Below the pieces are notes generated by a model that was not told the origin of the DNA, searched no databases, and saw nothing but the letters and a program-made list of their open reading frames with translations. From NCBI GenBank assembly GCA_016712405.1, contig JADJRD010000003.1, positions 300,501 to 364,500 of the forward strand: 64,000 nt of DNA, read 5' to 3'. The position numbers and the translations under genes are program-made. This document shows, one piece after another, positions 43,980-53,171 of this stretch; position 1 is the first letter of the stretch; each line of letters starts with the position of its first letter. This DNA is from Cellvibrio sp. (GTDB lineage: Bacteria > Pseudomonadota > Gammaproteobacteria > Pseudomonadales > Cellvibrionaceae).

Positions 43980-46397
43980 ATGGATAAGCGTGACTTCGCT
44001 ATGAAAAAATCAGGTTTTCCTGGCCACGACGCCAATAAATCGACAAACACGGTCTCTGCTATGACAGAACAAATGGTTGTTCAACACACTAAAGAATGTC
44101 GCGATATCACACGAGAATTTATCGGGCGGCATTTTGGCGGTTTTTGGTCTCAATGGATGCGTCAGATTCAGGATAATGCCGCACAGGCTAGATCCAACAA
44201 AGAGCAGGTTGCGCAGACTGAAACCCTGAATCTACTTAGAGCTGTGGCTGAGGCTGCAGAGCAAGAGTTTTTACAACATTTATCGAATGGCTTTGTAAAG
44301 TTCAAAAATAAAACACTCAATACCTTGACGGGAGAGGAAAGGTTTAGTGGCGATATACTGTCGTTGGTTGAGCATTCTGATCTTGAAGAAACAATAGCTA
44401 TCACCTCGATTACCCACCGTGCTGACAATATGTTTTCTGAGGCTTTGTGGGTGCTACGTCAGCGCCTCGCCTTGTTAAATGATGGTGAAAAAATTGAGGA
44501 TTCAGGCAATCCTGTTGCTGCAGTGCAATTTTGTGAAGCTTTACGAAAAGTGTTATCAAATCTTGAGATAGATGTTAAAACAAAAATTATTGGTTATAAG
44601 TTATTTGATCAGGATATTGTCACTCAATTAGATGGCCTTTATGGACAACTAAATGATTATCTCGCGCGGCAGAATTTACTCCCTAATCTTCGATTTAATC
44701 CTTCTCAGGCATCGCAGGGGCAACAACATGCTGGTGGTTATGCTGCTGGTATGGATGATGAAGAGCCTATGCCTCAGCCGCCCAGTGAAATAGAGTTGCA
44801 TGAACAGCAGCAACGTCGAATTACTGAGCGTCTCTTGGAGGGTCAATTGAGCTCTGCTGACGTTCAGTATCAAACGAGCTTACTGAGTGCGATTCGGCTT
44901 TTGCAGTCTCATGTTTCTACACAGTTTCCAGCCTTTTTAGCGGCACAACAAGTTGCTCAGGTGGGAACTGTAAATCCGCATGCCTTCTCTTCTGTTCCGC
45001 CATTAGTGCCTGCAAATATGGAAATCTATGCGGCGCCACAATTGGTTAATGTGTTTGAAAATATGCAAGCGCAGGTCTTGCAGCAAACCCAAGCTATGTT
45101 GCAGTCTGATGCAGGAGCTATGGCTCCTGTCAGCAAGCAGACGATTGCAGAAATGAATCGTCAGGTGATGCAAAAAATCGCCGACGAAAATGAAAAGGGT
45201 GCAGTTGAAGCCGATGACATGCAAACCATCGATTTGGTTGGTTTGTTGTTTGAATACATGTTATCGGATGAGCATTTACCAGATACGGTCAAGGCGGTTC
45301 TCAGTTATTTGCACACGCCTTTCTTGAAAATTGCGTTCATCGACAAACATTTTTTTGAGCAGCCCGAACACCCTGCGCGCGTATTGTTGAATAGTTTGGC
45401 GGAAGCTGGTTCAAGATGGGTGGGTAATGATGGCTCTGATCAATATGATATTTTTGCCAAAATCAAAACTACAGTTTTTCATTTGTTACAAGAATTTAAA
45501 AACGACGTAAAAATTTTTGCAGAAACACTGATTGAATTTAATTCGTATACGCGCAATGTTGCTCGTCGCCAGGAATTAATGGAACGAAGAACATTAGAGA
45601 AAGCGCAGGGCGAAGAGCGTTTACGAGAAGCAAAAATTCAAGTGAATGATGAAGTTCGCAAGCGCACTGATGGAAAAGAAATGCCGTCGGCCATATTGTT
45701 GCTTTTGTTACAGCCTTGGTCTGATTATTTGTCTTTTGTATTACTGCGTTATAGCGATAAATCTGATGCTTGGCACAAGGCGCTGAAGGTGATTGATGAT
45801 TTACTTTGGACGCTCGAGCCAAAAGCATTACAAGTAGAAAAAGCCCGACAAATGCATATACAGGAAGATTTAATTGCTGCTTTGGAAAAAGGATTTGAAA
45901 CAATTGGCTATGAACAAGCCAAAGGTCGTAAGTTATTGGATGCTGTCAGTTCATTGCAGCGTTTAGCCTTGTTGAGTCGTAAAGCTGAACCTGCGCCCGC
46001 ACCCATGCGATCTCGTTTGGAAACTATGGCAACTGAAAAGGCTGGCGGTAAAAGTTTTGAGCGTCAAGTCATTACGCCGGATGAACAACGATTCATTGAT
46101 AGCTTAAAAATGGTTGAGTTTGGAACCTGGTTTGAGTTCGACGGTGGCAAGCGTTTAAAAGTGGCTTGGTACAATAAGAAAACACAACATTATATGTTAG
46201 TAGATCAACAAGGTCGTAAAGTTTCATTGACATCAAGTTTGGAATTGGCAAGACAAATGTTGGCAGGCGCTGCGAAAGTGATTTCAGGTAGCACCAAACC
46301 TTTCTTCGAGCGCGCATTGGAAAATATTTACAGCACTTTGAATGAGCGTGCAGATGTGGGTAAATCTCAAGTTGTTAAAATTGAGAAAGTAGTATGA
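43980..46397 (+). CDS. DUF1631-family protein, copy 2
   Basis: 805-aa paralogue of the preceding gene, with the same order of segments: NLEIDVKTKIIGYKLFDQDI, IDLVGLLFEYMLSDEHLPDT, KIAFIDKHFFEQPEHPARVL and a C-terminal module beginning GTWFEFDGGKRLKVAWYNKK. It is clearly diverged, so this is an old duplication. Start ATG 43980 follows GGGAG. Its end overlaps the PilZ gene by 4 bases. The family has no known activity; linkage to PilZ suggests a cyclic-di-GMP related process, which is inference. Confidence 0.87.
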   Translation: MDKRDFAMKKSGFPGHDANKSTNTVSAMTEQMVVQHTKECRDITREFIGRHFGGFWSQWMRQIQDNAAQARSNKEQVAQTETLNLLRAVAEAAEQEFLQHLSNGFVKFKNKTLNTLTGEERFSGDILSLVEHSDLEETIAITSITHRADNMFSEALWVLRQRLALLNDGEKIEDSGNPVAAVQFCEALRKVLSNLEIDVKTKIIGYKLFDQDIVTQLDGLYGQLNDYLARQNLLPNLRFNPSQASQGQQHAGGYAAGMDDEEPMPQPPSEIELHEQQQRRITERLLEGQLSSADVQYQTSLLSAIRLLQSHVSTQFPAFLAAQQVAQVGTVNPHAFSSVPPLVPANMEIYAAPQLVNVFENMQAQVLQQTQAMLQSDAGAMAPVSKQTIAEMNRQVMQKIADENEKGAVEADDMQTIDLVGLLFEYMLSDEHLPDTVKAVLSYLHTPFLKIAFIDKHFFEQPEHPARVLLNSLAEAGSRWVGNDGSDQYDIFAKIKTTVFHLLQEFKNDVKIFAETLIEFNSYTRNVARRQELMERRTLEKAQGEERLREAKIQVNDEVRKRTDGKEMPSAILLLLLQPWSDYLSFVLLRYSDKSDAWHKALKVIDDLLWTLEPKALQVEKARQMHIQEDLIAALEKGFETIGYEQAKGRKLLDAVSSLQRLALLSRKAEPAPAPMRSRLETMATEKAGGKSFERQVITPDEQRFIDSLKMVEFGTWFEFDGGKRLKVAWYNKKTQHYMLVDQQGRKVSLTSSLELARQMLAGAAKVISGSTKPFFERALENIYSTLNERADVGKSQVVKIEKVV

Positions 46398-46729
46398 GCA
46401 TAAAGCGACAAAGTGAGCGTCACTCAGTTACACAGGACGTTGATGTTTACGATGCGTTACGTGATGTTTATGTGGGGCGTCTGGTGAATGTGCATACCAA
46501 AGGTTTAATGTTAATTGCAGACAAACCTTTAAAGGAAGATACGCTTTATACCTTTGATATTCATTTGCCTTTACCTATACGCAATTTACACAATATTCAA
46601 GTTGGTGTTGATTGTTTGTGGGTTAGAGATGCTGATTTGGCAGGTAAATATTGGATGGGTTTTTCAATCATTGATACTACCCCTGAAGCTTTATTAATCA
46701 TAGAGCAGCTAATTAAAACTGATCATTAG
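46394..46729 (+). CDS. PilZ-domain protein
   Basis: 111-aa single PilZ domain. The c-di-GMP binding signature is partly conserved: RxxxR-like KRQSERHSV at residues 4-12 and a degenerate D/NxSxxG as NVHTKGL (His in place of Ser). Beta-barrel strands follow (LYTFDIHLPL, VGVDCLWVRD, KYWMGFSI). Nucleotide binding is therefore likely but not certain. It is translationally coupled to the second DUF1631 gene (ATGA overlap), and its end overlaps the convergent pldA by 4 bases. Confidence 0.87.
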   Translation: MSIKRQSERHSVTQDVDVYDALRDVYVGRLVNVHTKGLMLIADKPLKEDTLYTFDIHLPLPIRNLHNIQVGVDCLWVRDADLAGKYWMGFSIIDTTPEALLIIEQLIKTDH

Positions 46730-47766
46730 AATAAATCGGTAAATATTATCCCCAGCGTGAATACCTCCAAGTCCTGATTGTAGTCAATCAAGCTGTGCCC
46801 GTAGCCATTGAAATAATTGAGTTGTCCGCGAATATTTTGGCTAACGGGGAAGCTCCATCCTAGTTCGACAGCTCCTTTATTGTCGGCATCAAGATTATTT
46901 CGAAGCATCAAACTGTATAGGTTATCGCTGCGAGTATAGGCGCTGCTAAATTCAAAGTTACCCATAAAGTGCGTTATATCAGGATTGTCATCGCCGTCTG
47001 GATCTCCGGGAAATTTTTGTTTGGCTTCAGGAATTCGATACCAAGGCGATAGTGAAAAAACAAAATTATTCCGTTCAAAAATAGAGGTTATCATCAAGCG
47101 ATTCCAGCTTCGTGATAAGAGACCACCCGTTCCATTGGATTGATGATTGATAATGAATTGGTTTGCAGAGTTTTGAAAACCCGCTAATTTCCAATCATTG
47201 GTAAAGCTTAAAATAAGTTCAGGTTGGTGATCGGTAGCGCGAAAGGGAGCTGAATCGGTATCACTATAGACTTGCCAGAAAGAATGATTGGTATAACCCA
47301 AATAAAGATGTCCATTATTTTCAAAAATAGATTCCCGCAATAATATTTTGATGCTGAGTTGTAATTCTGCTTCCGTGTGATCCAGGTTCGTAAAAGAAGA
47401 ATTGGTGTTTTGATAGGGAAGATTATTGGGCTTGCGTGTATGACTAAACGGATAAAAATAATTGCGTTTGTGTGGAGTTAGCATAAACCGATTGGATCTA
47501 TCCAGAGATTCTATCTTTAATCTTTTGGCAAAAGGTCGCTGGCTAATATCCTGATTGGAATCATTTTCGTGAACTGAATTTTCCTGAATTTCGCTTTGTG
47601 AGATTAAATCTTCGCATATTCTTGAAAGTTCAGTGATAGTGCTAGATTTATCTGCTGTTAATACATGAGATTGTAAACACTCTTGAAGTCTTGAGGGGGC
47701 TTCATCTGCAAAACTGCTGAGGGGCATGCTTGCGATCAAAAATGCAAGCCACTTTGACTGATGCAT
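46726..47766 (-). CDS. pldA: Outer membrane phospholipase A (PldA/OMPLA)
   Basis: Outer-membrane 12-strand barrel enzyme (346 aa) that hydrolyses phospholipids misplaced in the outer leaflet. A signal peptide (LAFLIASMPLSSFA) and an extended N-terminal region precede the barrel. The catalytic triad is visible in INHQSNGTGGLLSRSWNR: His, Ser two residues later, and Asn in SWN. The C-terminus ends in phenylalanine. Convergent with the PilZ gene. With mlaC, it is the second outer-membrane lipid-asymmetry gene in the window. Confidence 0.93.
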   Translation of the reverse strand: MHQSKWLAFLIASMPLSSFADEAPSRLQECLQSHVLTADKSSTITELSRICEDLISQSEIQENSVHENDSNQDISQRPFAKRLKIESLDRSNRFMLTPHKRNYFYPFSHTRKPNNLPYQNTNSSFTNLDHTEAELQLSIKILLRESIFENNGHLYLGYTNHSFWQVYSDTDSAPFRATDHQPELILSFTNDWKLAGFQNSANQFIINHQSNGTGGLLSRSWNRLMITSIFERNNFVFSLSPWYRIPEAKQKFPGDPDGDDNPDITHFMGNFEFSSAYTRSDNLYSLMLRNNLDADNKGAVELGWSFPVSQNIRGQLNYFNGYGHSLIDYNQDLEVFTLGIIFTDLF

Positions 47767-47840
47767 CTGCTTATCCTAATCATAATCAAATCGTTTCGGA
47801 TGCAGAGGTTAACACATAGAAAGTGGATTTATGAGGTTTT

Positions 47841-48755
47841 TCATGAGGATTGAATGAGTAATTGTATGTCGGCATCGAGCCAATTTTGTAACACTTGAGT
47901 TCCTTGAATGACGGCACGTAAATAGAGGTCGATGATATCAGTCGTTAAATCAAAAATGCGCCGACTATCCGCTTGAACTTTATCTCCCAAAATATCGTTT
48001 TCAACCATGCTTAATAAAAAAGCCAATTTAACCTCATAACTTTTTAACTGGCCTAATAGTAGTAATTCGGCATTAGGTTTGTTTTCAACAAGTTTAATAT
48101 GGTGGCGTAATTTTTCATTATTAACACGAGTGCATTGAATCAAATACCCCAGTTTTGTATGAAAATCCTGATCGCAGAGATGAGACGCAGACACATAAGT
48201 TGCTAACGCACGAATGCGACCAATCTGCTCAGCCACTTCGGGCATTAGTCGTGTGGAAAAATGCAACATTTCCAAATAACTGAATCGTTGGCTTGGTGGC
48301 GATGAAACATCATTTTCTGTATAGAGCGGTGTCTCCAATTGTTTTCCCAGGCTGGAAATCATGGATAAGAGTTGTTCGACCAGATGGCAGTGGAGTTCAT
48401 AGTTCAAAATTACGCTGTCATCCTGCCAGTCTTGACTAATGGTTGCCCATGCGCTCAATAAATTTTCTTGTTGTAGCGAATTAATGAGTTTTCCCGGTCT
48501 GCGTGAAAAAACATCCAACATTTGAAAGTGACGTTCAAGTTGTAATTGCTGCCGACATATTTCTTGCTGAAAGGACGGATTTCCACCCAGGGCGCCCATA
48601 CTCACCCCTCTGTGTCGTTGTACCGCTTTTAGAATTTGAACCAATTGCTGAACAAGTGATAGTGCATCCAGTCGCTGAAAATAATTTTCGTAGATACACT
48701 CAAATTTTTTGGCTTGAGTGTGTTTTGATGGGGCATTAAATGGCTGGCTATGCAT
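47841..48755 (-). CDS. NIT-domain-like sensor protein, cytoplasmic
   Basis: 304-aa all-helical protein. Residues 35-60 (LVQILKAVQRHRGVSMGALG) resemble the nitrate/nitrite-sensing NIT domain, whose hallmark is a helix with (Q/E)RGxS. A later part (SYLEMLHFSTRLMPEVAEQI, GRIRALATYVSASHL) has the second NIT-type helix (RIRALA). It lacks membrane segments and an output domain, so it may be a stand-alone sensor or antiterminator-like partner. I know of no precise named function. Confidence 0.5.
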   Translation of the reverse strand: MHSQPFNAPSKHTQAKKFECIYENYFQRLDALSLVQQLVQILKAVQRHRGVSMGALGGNPSFQQEICRQQLQLERHFQMLDVFSRRPGKLINSLQQENLLSAWATISQDWQDDSVILNYELHCHLVEQLLSMISSLGKQLETPLYTENDVSSPPSQRFSYLEMLHFSTRLMPEVAEQIGRIRALATYVSASHLCDQDFHTKLGYLIQCTRVNNEKLRHHIKLVENKPNAELLLLGQLKSYEVKLAFLLSMVENDILGDKVQADSRRIFDLTTDIIDLYLRAVIQGTQVLQNWLDADIQLLIQSS

Positions 48756-48888
48756 TTTTATGGTGCTGGTTAAGGGCTTATTTCTTGATTAAATAGGTGA
48801 TAACCAAGGTTCAGCAACACCTGTGCCAAAAATCATATTGATTGTTTCAGCAGAGGCAAACATAACGCCAGAAAAACAACAGAACACA

Positions 48889-49479
48889 TTAATTTTCCAT
48901 TTTGTATTCAATACCTTTTTTCACTGCCGGCCATTCCAGATTAATAATTGAAAACACCACTGTGTCGCGATAAACACCATCGGCATTTTTTTGATGGTTA
49001 CGTAAAATGCCGTCCTGTTTTGCTCCCAAGCGTGCTATTGCGGTGCGTGAAGCTTGATTGTGCCAGTGGGTGCGAAACTCTACAGCGATTGCATTTAAAT
49101 TTTCAAAAGCATGTTGCAGTAATAAATATTTACACTCGGTGTTAATGCCAGTTCTTTGATAGGATTTGGCGTACCAGGTATAACCTATTTCGACACGATG
49201 ATTCAGATTATCCGCATTGCAATAGCGAGTGCTGCCGATAATTTTCTGTGTTTGTTTATCCACAACTGCAAATAACAAAGCTCGCTCAGCTACTTGTTCA
49301 CTAAATGCATATTGCAGGTAACCATCAATTGAATCTTTCGACGGAACTGAGGTATACCAAAGTTTCCACAATTCGCCATCGGTCGATGCTTCAAGTAATG
49401 CAGATCTGTGTTCCGGTTTTAATGGAGTCAGTGTTACTAAATTTCCTTCGAGTGTTATTTCATTTAACCAGTTGCTCAT
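48889..49479 (-). CDS. GNAT N-acetyltransferase, RimJ/RimL type
   Basis: 196-aa acetyltransferase. The family order is present: LVTLTPLKPEHRSALLEA at the start, IIGSTRYCN, RVEIGYTWYAKSYQRTGINT (acetyl-CoA loop) and SRTAIARLGAKQDGILRNH. RimJ/RimL proteins act on N-terminal amino groups, and related members on amino acids or drugs; the target is unknown here. GGGAG precedes the ATG. It lies after gnd on the same strand, behind the gnd terminator. Confidence 0.9.
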   Translation of the reverse strand: MSNWLNEITLEGNLVTLTPLKPEHRSALLEASTDGELWKLWYTSVPSKDSIDGYLQYAFSEQVAERALLFAVVDKQTQKIIGSTRYCNADNLNHRVEIGYTWYAKSYQRTGINTECKYLLLQHAFENLNAIAVEFRTHWHNQASRTAIARLGAKQDGILRNHQKNADGVYRDTVVFSIINLEWPAVKKGIEYKMEN

Positions 49480-49517
49480 TTTTTTCTCCCAATAAAAACG
49501 ATTTTTGATTGAAAATA

Positions 49518-49548
49518 AAAAGGCCGAATCATTTCTAATTCGGCCTTT
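49518..49548 (-). terminator. gnd terminator
   Basis: AAAGGCCGAAT and ATTCGGCCTTT form an inverted repeat around a CATTTCTA loop, with T5 on the minus strand, 19 bases beyond the gnd stop. Confidence 0.9.
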
Positions 49549-49566
49549 AGTTCTCAGATCGATTAC

Positions 49567-51036
49567 TTACACGTTGTAAGTTGTCGATGCTGTGTTGCCG
49601 CCGCGGCCTGTCCAGTTGGTATGGAAGAATTCACCGCGTGGTTTGTCTGTACGTTCGTAGGTATGTGCGCCGAAATAATCACGTTGGGCTTGTAACAAAT
49701 TCGCTGGCAAACGCGCGGTGCGGTAGCCGTCGAAATAAGTTAATGCTGATGTGATAGTCGGAGCAGGAATGCCATTAACGATTGCGGCCGCTGCGACACG
49801 ACGCCAGCCCGCTTGAGCTGCATCGACGGTTTTGCGGAAGTAATCATCCAGCAATAAATTTTGCAGAGCTGGATTTTTATCAAAAGCTTCTTTGATGTTG
49901 CCGAGGAATGATGAGCGAATAATACAGCCACCGCGCCACATCAAGGCAATACCGCCGTAATTTAAATTCCAGCCGTATTCTTTTGCCGCTTCGCGCATCA
50001 ATAAATAACCTTGAGCGTAAGAAATAATTTTTGATGCGAACAAGGCATTTCGCAGGTCATCAATAAACGCTTTTTTGTCGCCAGTGAAATTCACTTTGGG
50101 GCCGCTGATTAATTTGGATGCTTGCACGCGTTCATCTTTTTGTGATGACAAACAACGGGCAAATACCGCTTCAGAAATTAATGTGAGTGGTACGCCAAGA
50201 TCCAATGCGATTACGCCAGTCCATTTACCTGTACCTTTTTGGCCGGCAGTATCCAGAATTTTTTCGACCAATGCAGATCCATCTTCATCTTTATAGCCGA
50301 GAATATCGCGTGTGATTTCGATCAGGTAAGAATCCAATTCACCTTTGTTCCAGTCGGCGAATACTTGATGCATTTCATCGGCATTCATGCCGAGAACTTC
50401 TTTCATGATTTGGTAGGCTTCGCAAATTAATTGCATGTCGCCGTATTCAATACCGTTGTGAACCATTTTTACAAAATGGCCTGCGCCGTTTTCGCCGACC
50501 CAATCGCAACATGGGCTGCCGTCAGCCACTTTTGCTGAAATGCTTTGGAAAATTTCTTTTACATAAGGCCAGGCTTCGGGTGAGCCGCCGGGCATGATGG
50601 ATGGGCCAGTCAATGCACCTTCTTCACCACCGGAAACGCCAGTACCAATAAAGCGCAAACCTTTACTGGCGAGATAGGCTGTGCGACGGTCGGTATCAGG
50701 GAAGTGGGTGTTGCCACCATCAATAATGATGTCACCTGCTTCGAGGTGAGGGATTAGTTGTTCGATAAAGTCATCTACCGCTTTACCTGCTTTTACCATC
50801 AACATAATTTTGCGTGGTTTTGCGAGTGACGCGACCAGCTCTTCGATAGAGCGAGCGCCGCGAATGGTTTTGCCTTGCGCGCGTCCGGCTAAAAAGTTGT
50901 CTACTTTTTCAACAGAACGGTTGTATGCGGTAACTGTATAGCCTTTGCTCGCCATGTTAAGGATGAGGTTTTCGCCCATCACTGCCAAGCCAACCAAGCC
51001 TATATCGGAAAGTGGTTTCATATTCATAGTGCCCAT
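49567..51036 (-). CDS. gnd: 6-phosphogluconate dehydrogenase (decarboxylating) Gnd
   Basis: Oxidative pentose-phosphate enzyme (489 aa) producing ribulose 5-phosphate, CO2 and NADPH. The nucleotide-binding motif GLVGLAVMGENLILNMASKG is near residue 14, the catalytic lysine region is GAGHFVKMVHNGIEYGDMQ, and the C-terminal substrate motif is RDYFGAHTYERTDKPRG with FHTNWTGRGG. This is the long, E. coli-like type. Several ATGs are possible (51036, 51027, 51021); the first has AGGA upstream. It is followed by a terminator and the GNAT gene. Confidence 0.96.
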   Translation of the reverse strand: MGTMNMKPLSDIGLVGLAVMGENLILNMASKGYTVTAYNRSVEKVDNFLAGRAQGKTIRGARSIEELVASLAKPRKIMLMVKAGKAVDDFIEQLIPHLEAGDIIIDGGNTHFPDTDRRTAYLASKGLRFIGTGVSGGEEGALTGPSIMPGGSPEAWPYVKEIFQSISAKVADGSPCCDWVGENGAGHFVKMVHNGIEYGDMQLICEAYQIMKEVLGMNADEMHQVFADWNKGELDSYLIEITRDILGYKDEDGSALVEKILDTAGQKGTGKWTGVIALDLGVPLTLISEAVFARCLSSQKDERVQASKLISGPKVNFTGDKKAFIDDLRNALFASKIISYAQGYLLMREAAKEYGWNLNYGGIALMWRGGCIIRSSFLGNIKEAFDKNPALQNLLLDDYFRKTVDAAQAGWRRVAAAAIVNGIPAPTITSALTYFDGYRTARLPANLLQAQRDYFGAHTYERTDKPRGEFFHTNWTGRGGNTASTTYNV

Positions 51037-51184
51037 GTTGTGGTGGTCCTAATAAGGGTTAATGTCTCACCGATAAGTGGATTACAGCTCTGGAGGCCGT
51101 TTACCAAGGGCGCGTATTATTCCTGTTTGAGGGGGCAAATTCCTAGCGGTTCAGGCTATTAAGTTAATAGTTTTGAGGGTTGGG

Positions 51185-51269
51185 GTAGGATGCCGTGGAG
51201 CGAAGCGATACGCATCACAGACCTCAAGGATAAACATGATGCGTATCGCGTTGCTCAACGGCATCCTAC
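51185..51269. repeat. REP-like inverted repeat pair between gnd and the acyltransferase
   Basis: Arms at 51185-51217 and 51237-51269 are 33 bases each and match at 30 positions when one is inverted (GTAGGATGCCGTNGAGC...). Each arm is of the widespread type with an internal GCGAAGCGATACGCATC motif. The 19-base spacer forms a loop. It resembles the paired intergenic palindromes (BIME/REP) of gammaproteobacteria. Other copies are needed to establish a family. Confidence 0.75.
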
Positions 51270-51271
51270 GA

Positions 51272-52417
51272 CTATTTCTTGCGGCCATTCAGCAACCAAC
51301 CAATAGGTGTCCAACGCACCAATATTAAATAACTGATGATAGAAATCAGAATAGTGATTCCTACGGACAGACTGTATTTGGCAAGCAGTGATAAATCCAT
51401 ATCCATTAATTTATATTGCACCGCAAACACAATTGGTAAGTGGACTATATAAATCCAATAGGAACTGTCCGATAAAAATCGTAAAAAACGATTGCGAATG
51501 TTCAGATATTTTTTACCCGCAACCAAACAGGCGATAGTCATCCAAAAAGCCACTATCGCTTCCAAAAATGCCAGCAGTAGTTTTTTAGCAAATGAATCCT
51601 GCGCTGGCATAAAACTGAAAGCATCGGGTAATAGTGAAAAATAAAATGCATACACAGCAATGCTGCCGATGAATAAAATCAGTACATGGTTGTTAAATTT
51701 ATCCAGAAGATTTTGTTGTTGGTAAATTAAGTAACCTGCCGCAAACAGTAATCCGAAAAATCCAAATGACCAAAGTTGCGGTAAAAAACTTTCCGGCGCA
51801 GGGAAGGGCGCGGGTACCTGAGTTAAGGCTGGCGTTAATAACAAAGGGAAAATAATCAACAGTGCAATAGGATGCATTTGGTTGATTTTGTTTTTAAGCC
51901 AACTGAAGTTAAGGTAACTCAGAATCCATGTAAAAAGACAAAAGAACATCAGGTTGTATAAAAACCAAAAATGCATGGTGGTGGGTGGTGGTGCAGGAAC
52001 AGCACCGGGATTCGCCATGCCATAAGCAATCATTCACAGTAGAGCCGATTTGTGTTCAACATTGGTTGCGGCTGACAACATAGGTGCAACCACCGCCCAC
52101 ATACACAAAGGCCAAAAAATAATAAACGGAAATAAAATACGCTTGCAGCGATTCCACAACATATTGCCCATGCCGCGATTAATCACTAAATAAGCAACGA
52201 AAAATCCGGCAATCACAAAAAATAATGGCATGCGAAATAAATGGGTAAACCAGAATAGCCAATCCATGACAGCGGATTGTTGTTTGTCTGCAGTTAGCCA
52301 AATGCCATGTGACATGGGGCTATAAGCCAATGCAGCGTGAAAAAATACACCCGCGATCATCGCGAATGCGCGCAAATTATCAAAATAATACAGGCGTGAC
52401 TCAGCCGTGGAGTTCAT
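51272..52417 (-). pseudogene. Membrane acyltransferase 3 family, split by an in-frame TGA
   Basis: Ten or so hydrophobic segments typical of acyltransferase-3 (OpgC-like) proteins: N-part RLYYFDNLRAFAMIAGVFFH, FRMPLFFVIAGFFVA; C-part TMHFWFLYNLMFFC, YWIYIVHLPIVFAVQY. The two parts are in one frame; the only interruption is a TGA at 52034-52036, followed by an ATG. A full protein would be 381 aa. Such enzymes acylate polysaccharides or lipids. The TGA could be a point mutation or an error. Start ATG 52417 has AGGTGG just upstream. Confidence 0.82.
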
Positions 52418-52490
52418 AGACCACCTCATTGGTTTGTTAGGATATGCCTGACGGAAATCAGGCGTGAGTTAGATAAAAACTAGAAGGAAA

Positions 52491-53171
52491 TTACAGAAAA
52501 GTTTTCTTTCGGGATTGGATAAAAAAGGAAGCCGATATTGTTATAACAATAACTACCCATTGAACAATGAGGATTCCAATTGCTGTGCTGTTCCAAACAG
52601 CATCAGGTTGAAAGAAATGTTGCGACAGGCTGGGAGTTTTTCCCATAAAGTAAAAAATAGGGCCAATCATACAATTGAATGACACCATTACGAAAATGAT
52701 TATTCCTTCTGATTCAATGCTCATGCCGACTGCCCAGGTAATAAAATACGCCATTAAAAAATAGGTGCAGAGGATAACGCTGAGTGGAATTAGTCCATCA
52801 GGAACAGGTGTAAATTTAAAAACAGCAATGGTGATAAGCACAACCATAATTCCAGGAATACAAAATAACGCGGCGCTTGCGATCAATTTGGAAAATGCGT
52901 AGTCAGTAGGTGTTATAGGGAGGCTCATGACAAACGGGAGCGTTTGTTCTTTTCGTTCGTTAATAATTAAGATTGCAATCTGATGGTTGGACATTCCCAC
53001 TAACAAACACATTAGTAGCGAAGTTCCCAAAACAAATTGCCACTCGCCCAAGCTTACAAAGCTCAGTGCAAATAGGCAGCCGGCACAATACATCGCAATA
53101 TATTTTCTACTTAAAAACCAGTCTTTAAAAATTAAGGATTTAATGGCTGGGATATTTAATGAGTGACTCAT
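52491..53171 (-). CDS. ABC-2 type transporter permease
   Basis: 226-aa protein with about six hydrophobic helices (residues 25-222) and a conserved cytoplasmic ERKEQTLPFVMSLPITPTDY motif that matches YtrC/YtrD or bacitracin-type ABC-2 permeases. Its ATG overlaps the ATPase stop (ATGA), so the two form one transporter. With the GntR regulator upstream it resembles cell-envelope stress-linked exporters (YtrABCDEF), but the substrate is not known. No permease partner other than this one is seen. Confidence 0.87.
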   Translation of the reverse strand: MSHSLNIPAIKSLIFKDWFLSRKYIAMYCAGCLFALSFVSLGEWQFVLGTSLLMCLLVGMSNHQIAILIINERKEQTLPFVMSLPITPTDYAFSKLIASAALFCIPGIMVVLITIAVFKFTPVPDGLIPLSVILCTYFLMAYFITWAVGMSIESEGIIIFVMVSFNCMIGPIFYFMGKTPSLSQHFFQPDAVWNSTAIGILIVQWVVIVITISASFFIQSRKKTFL

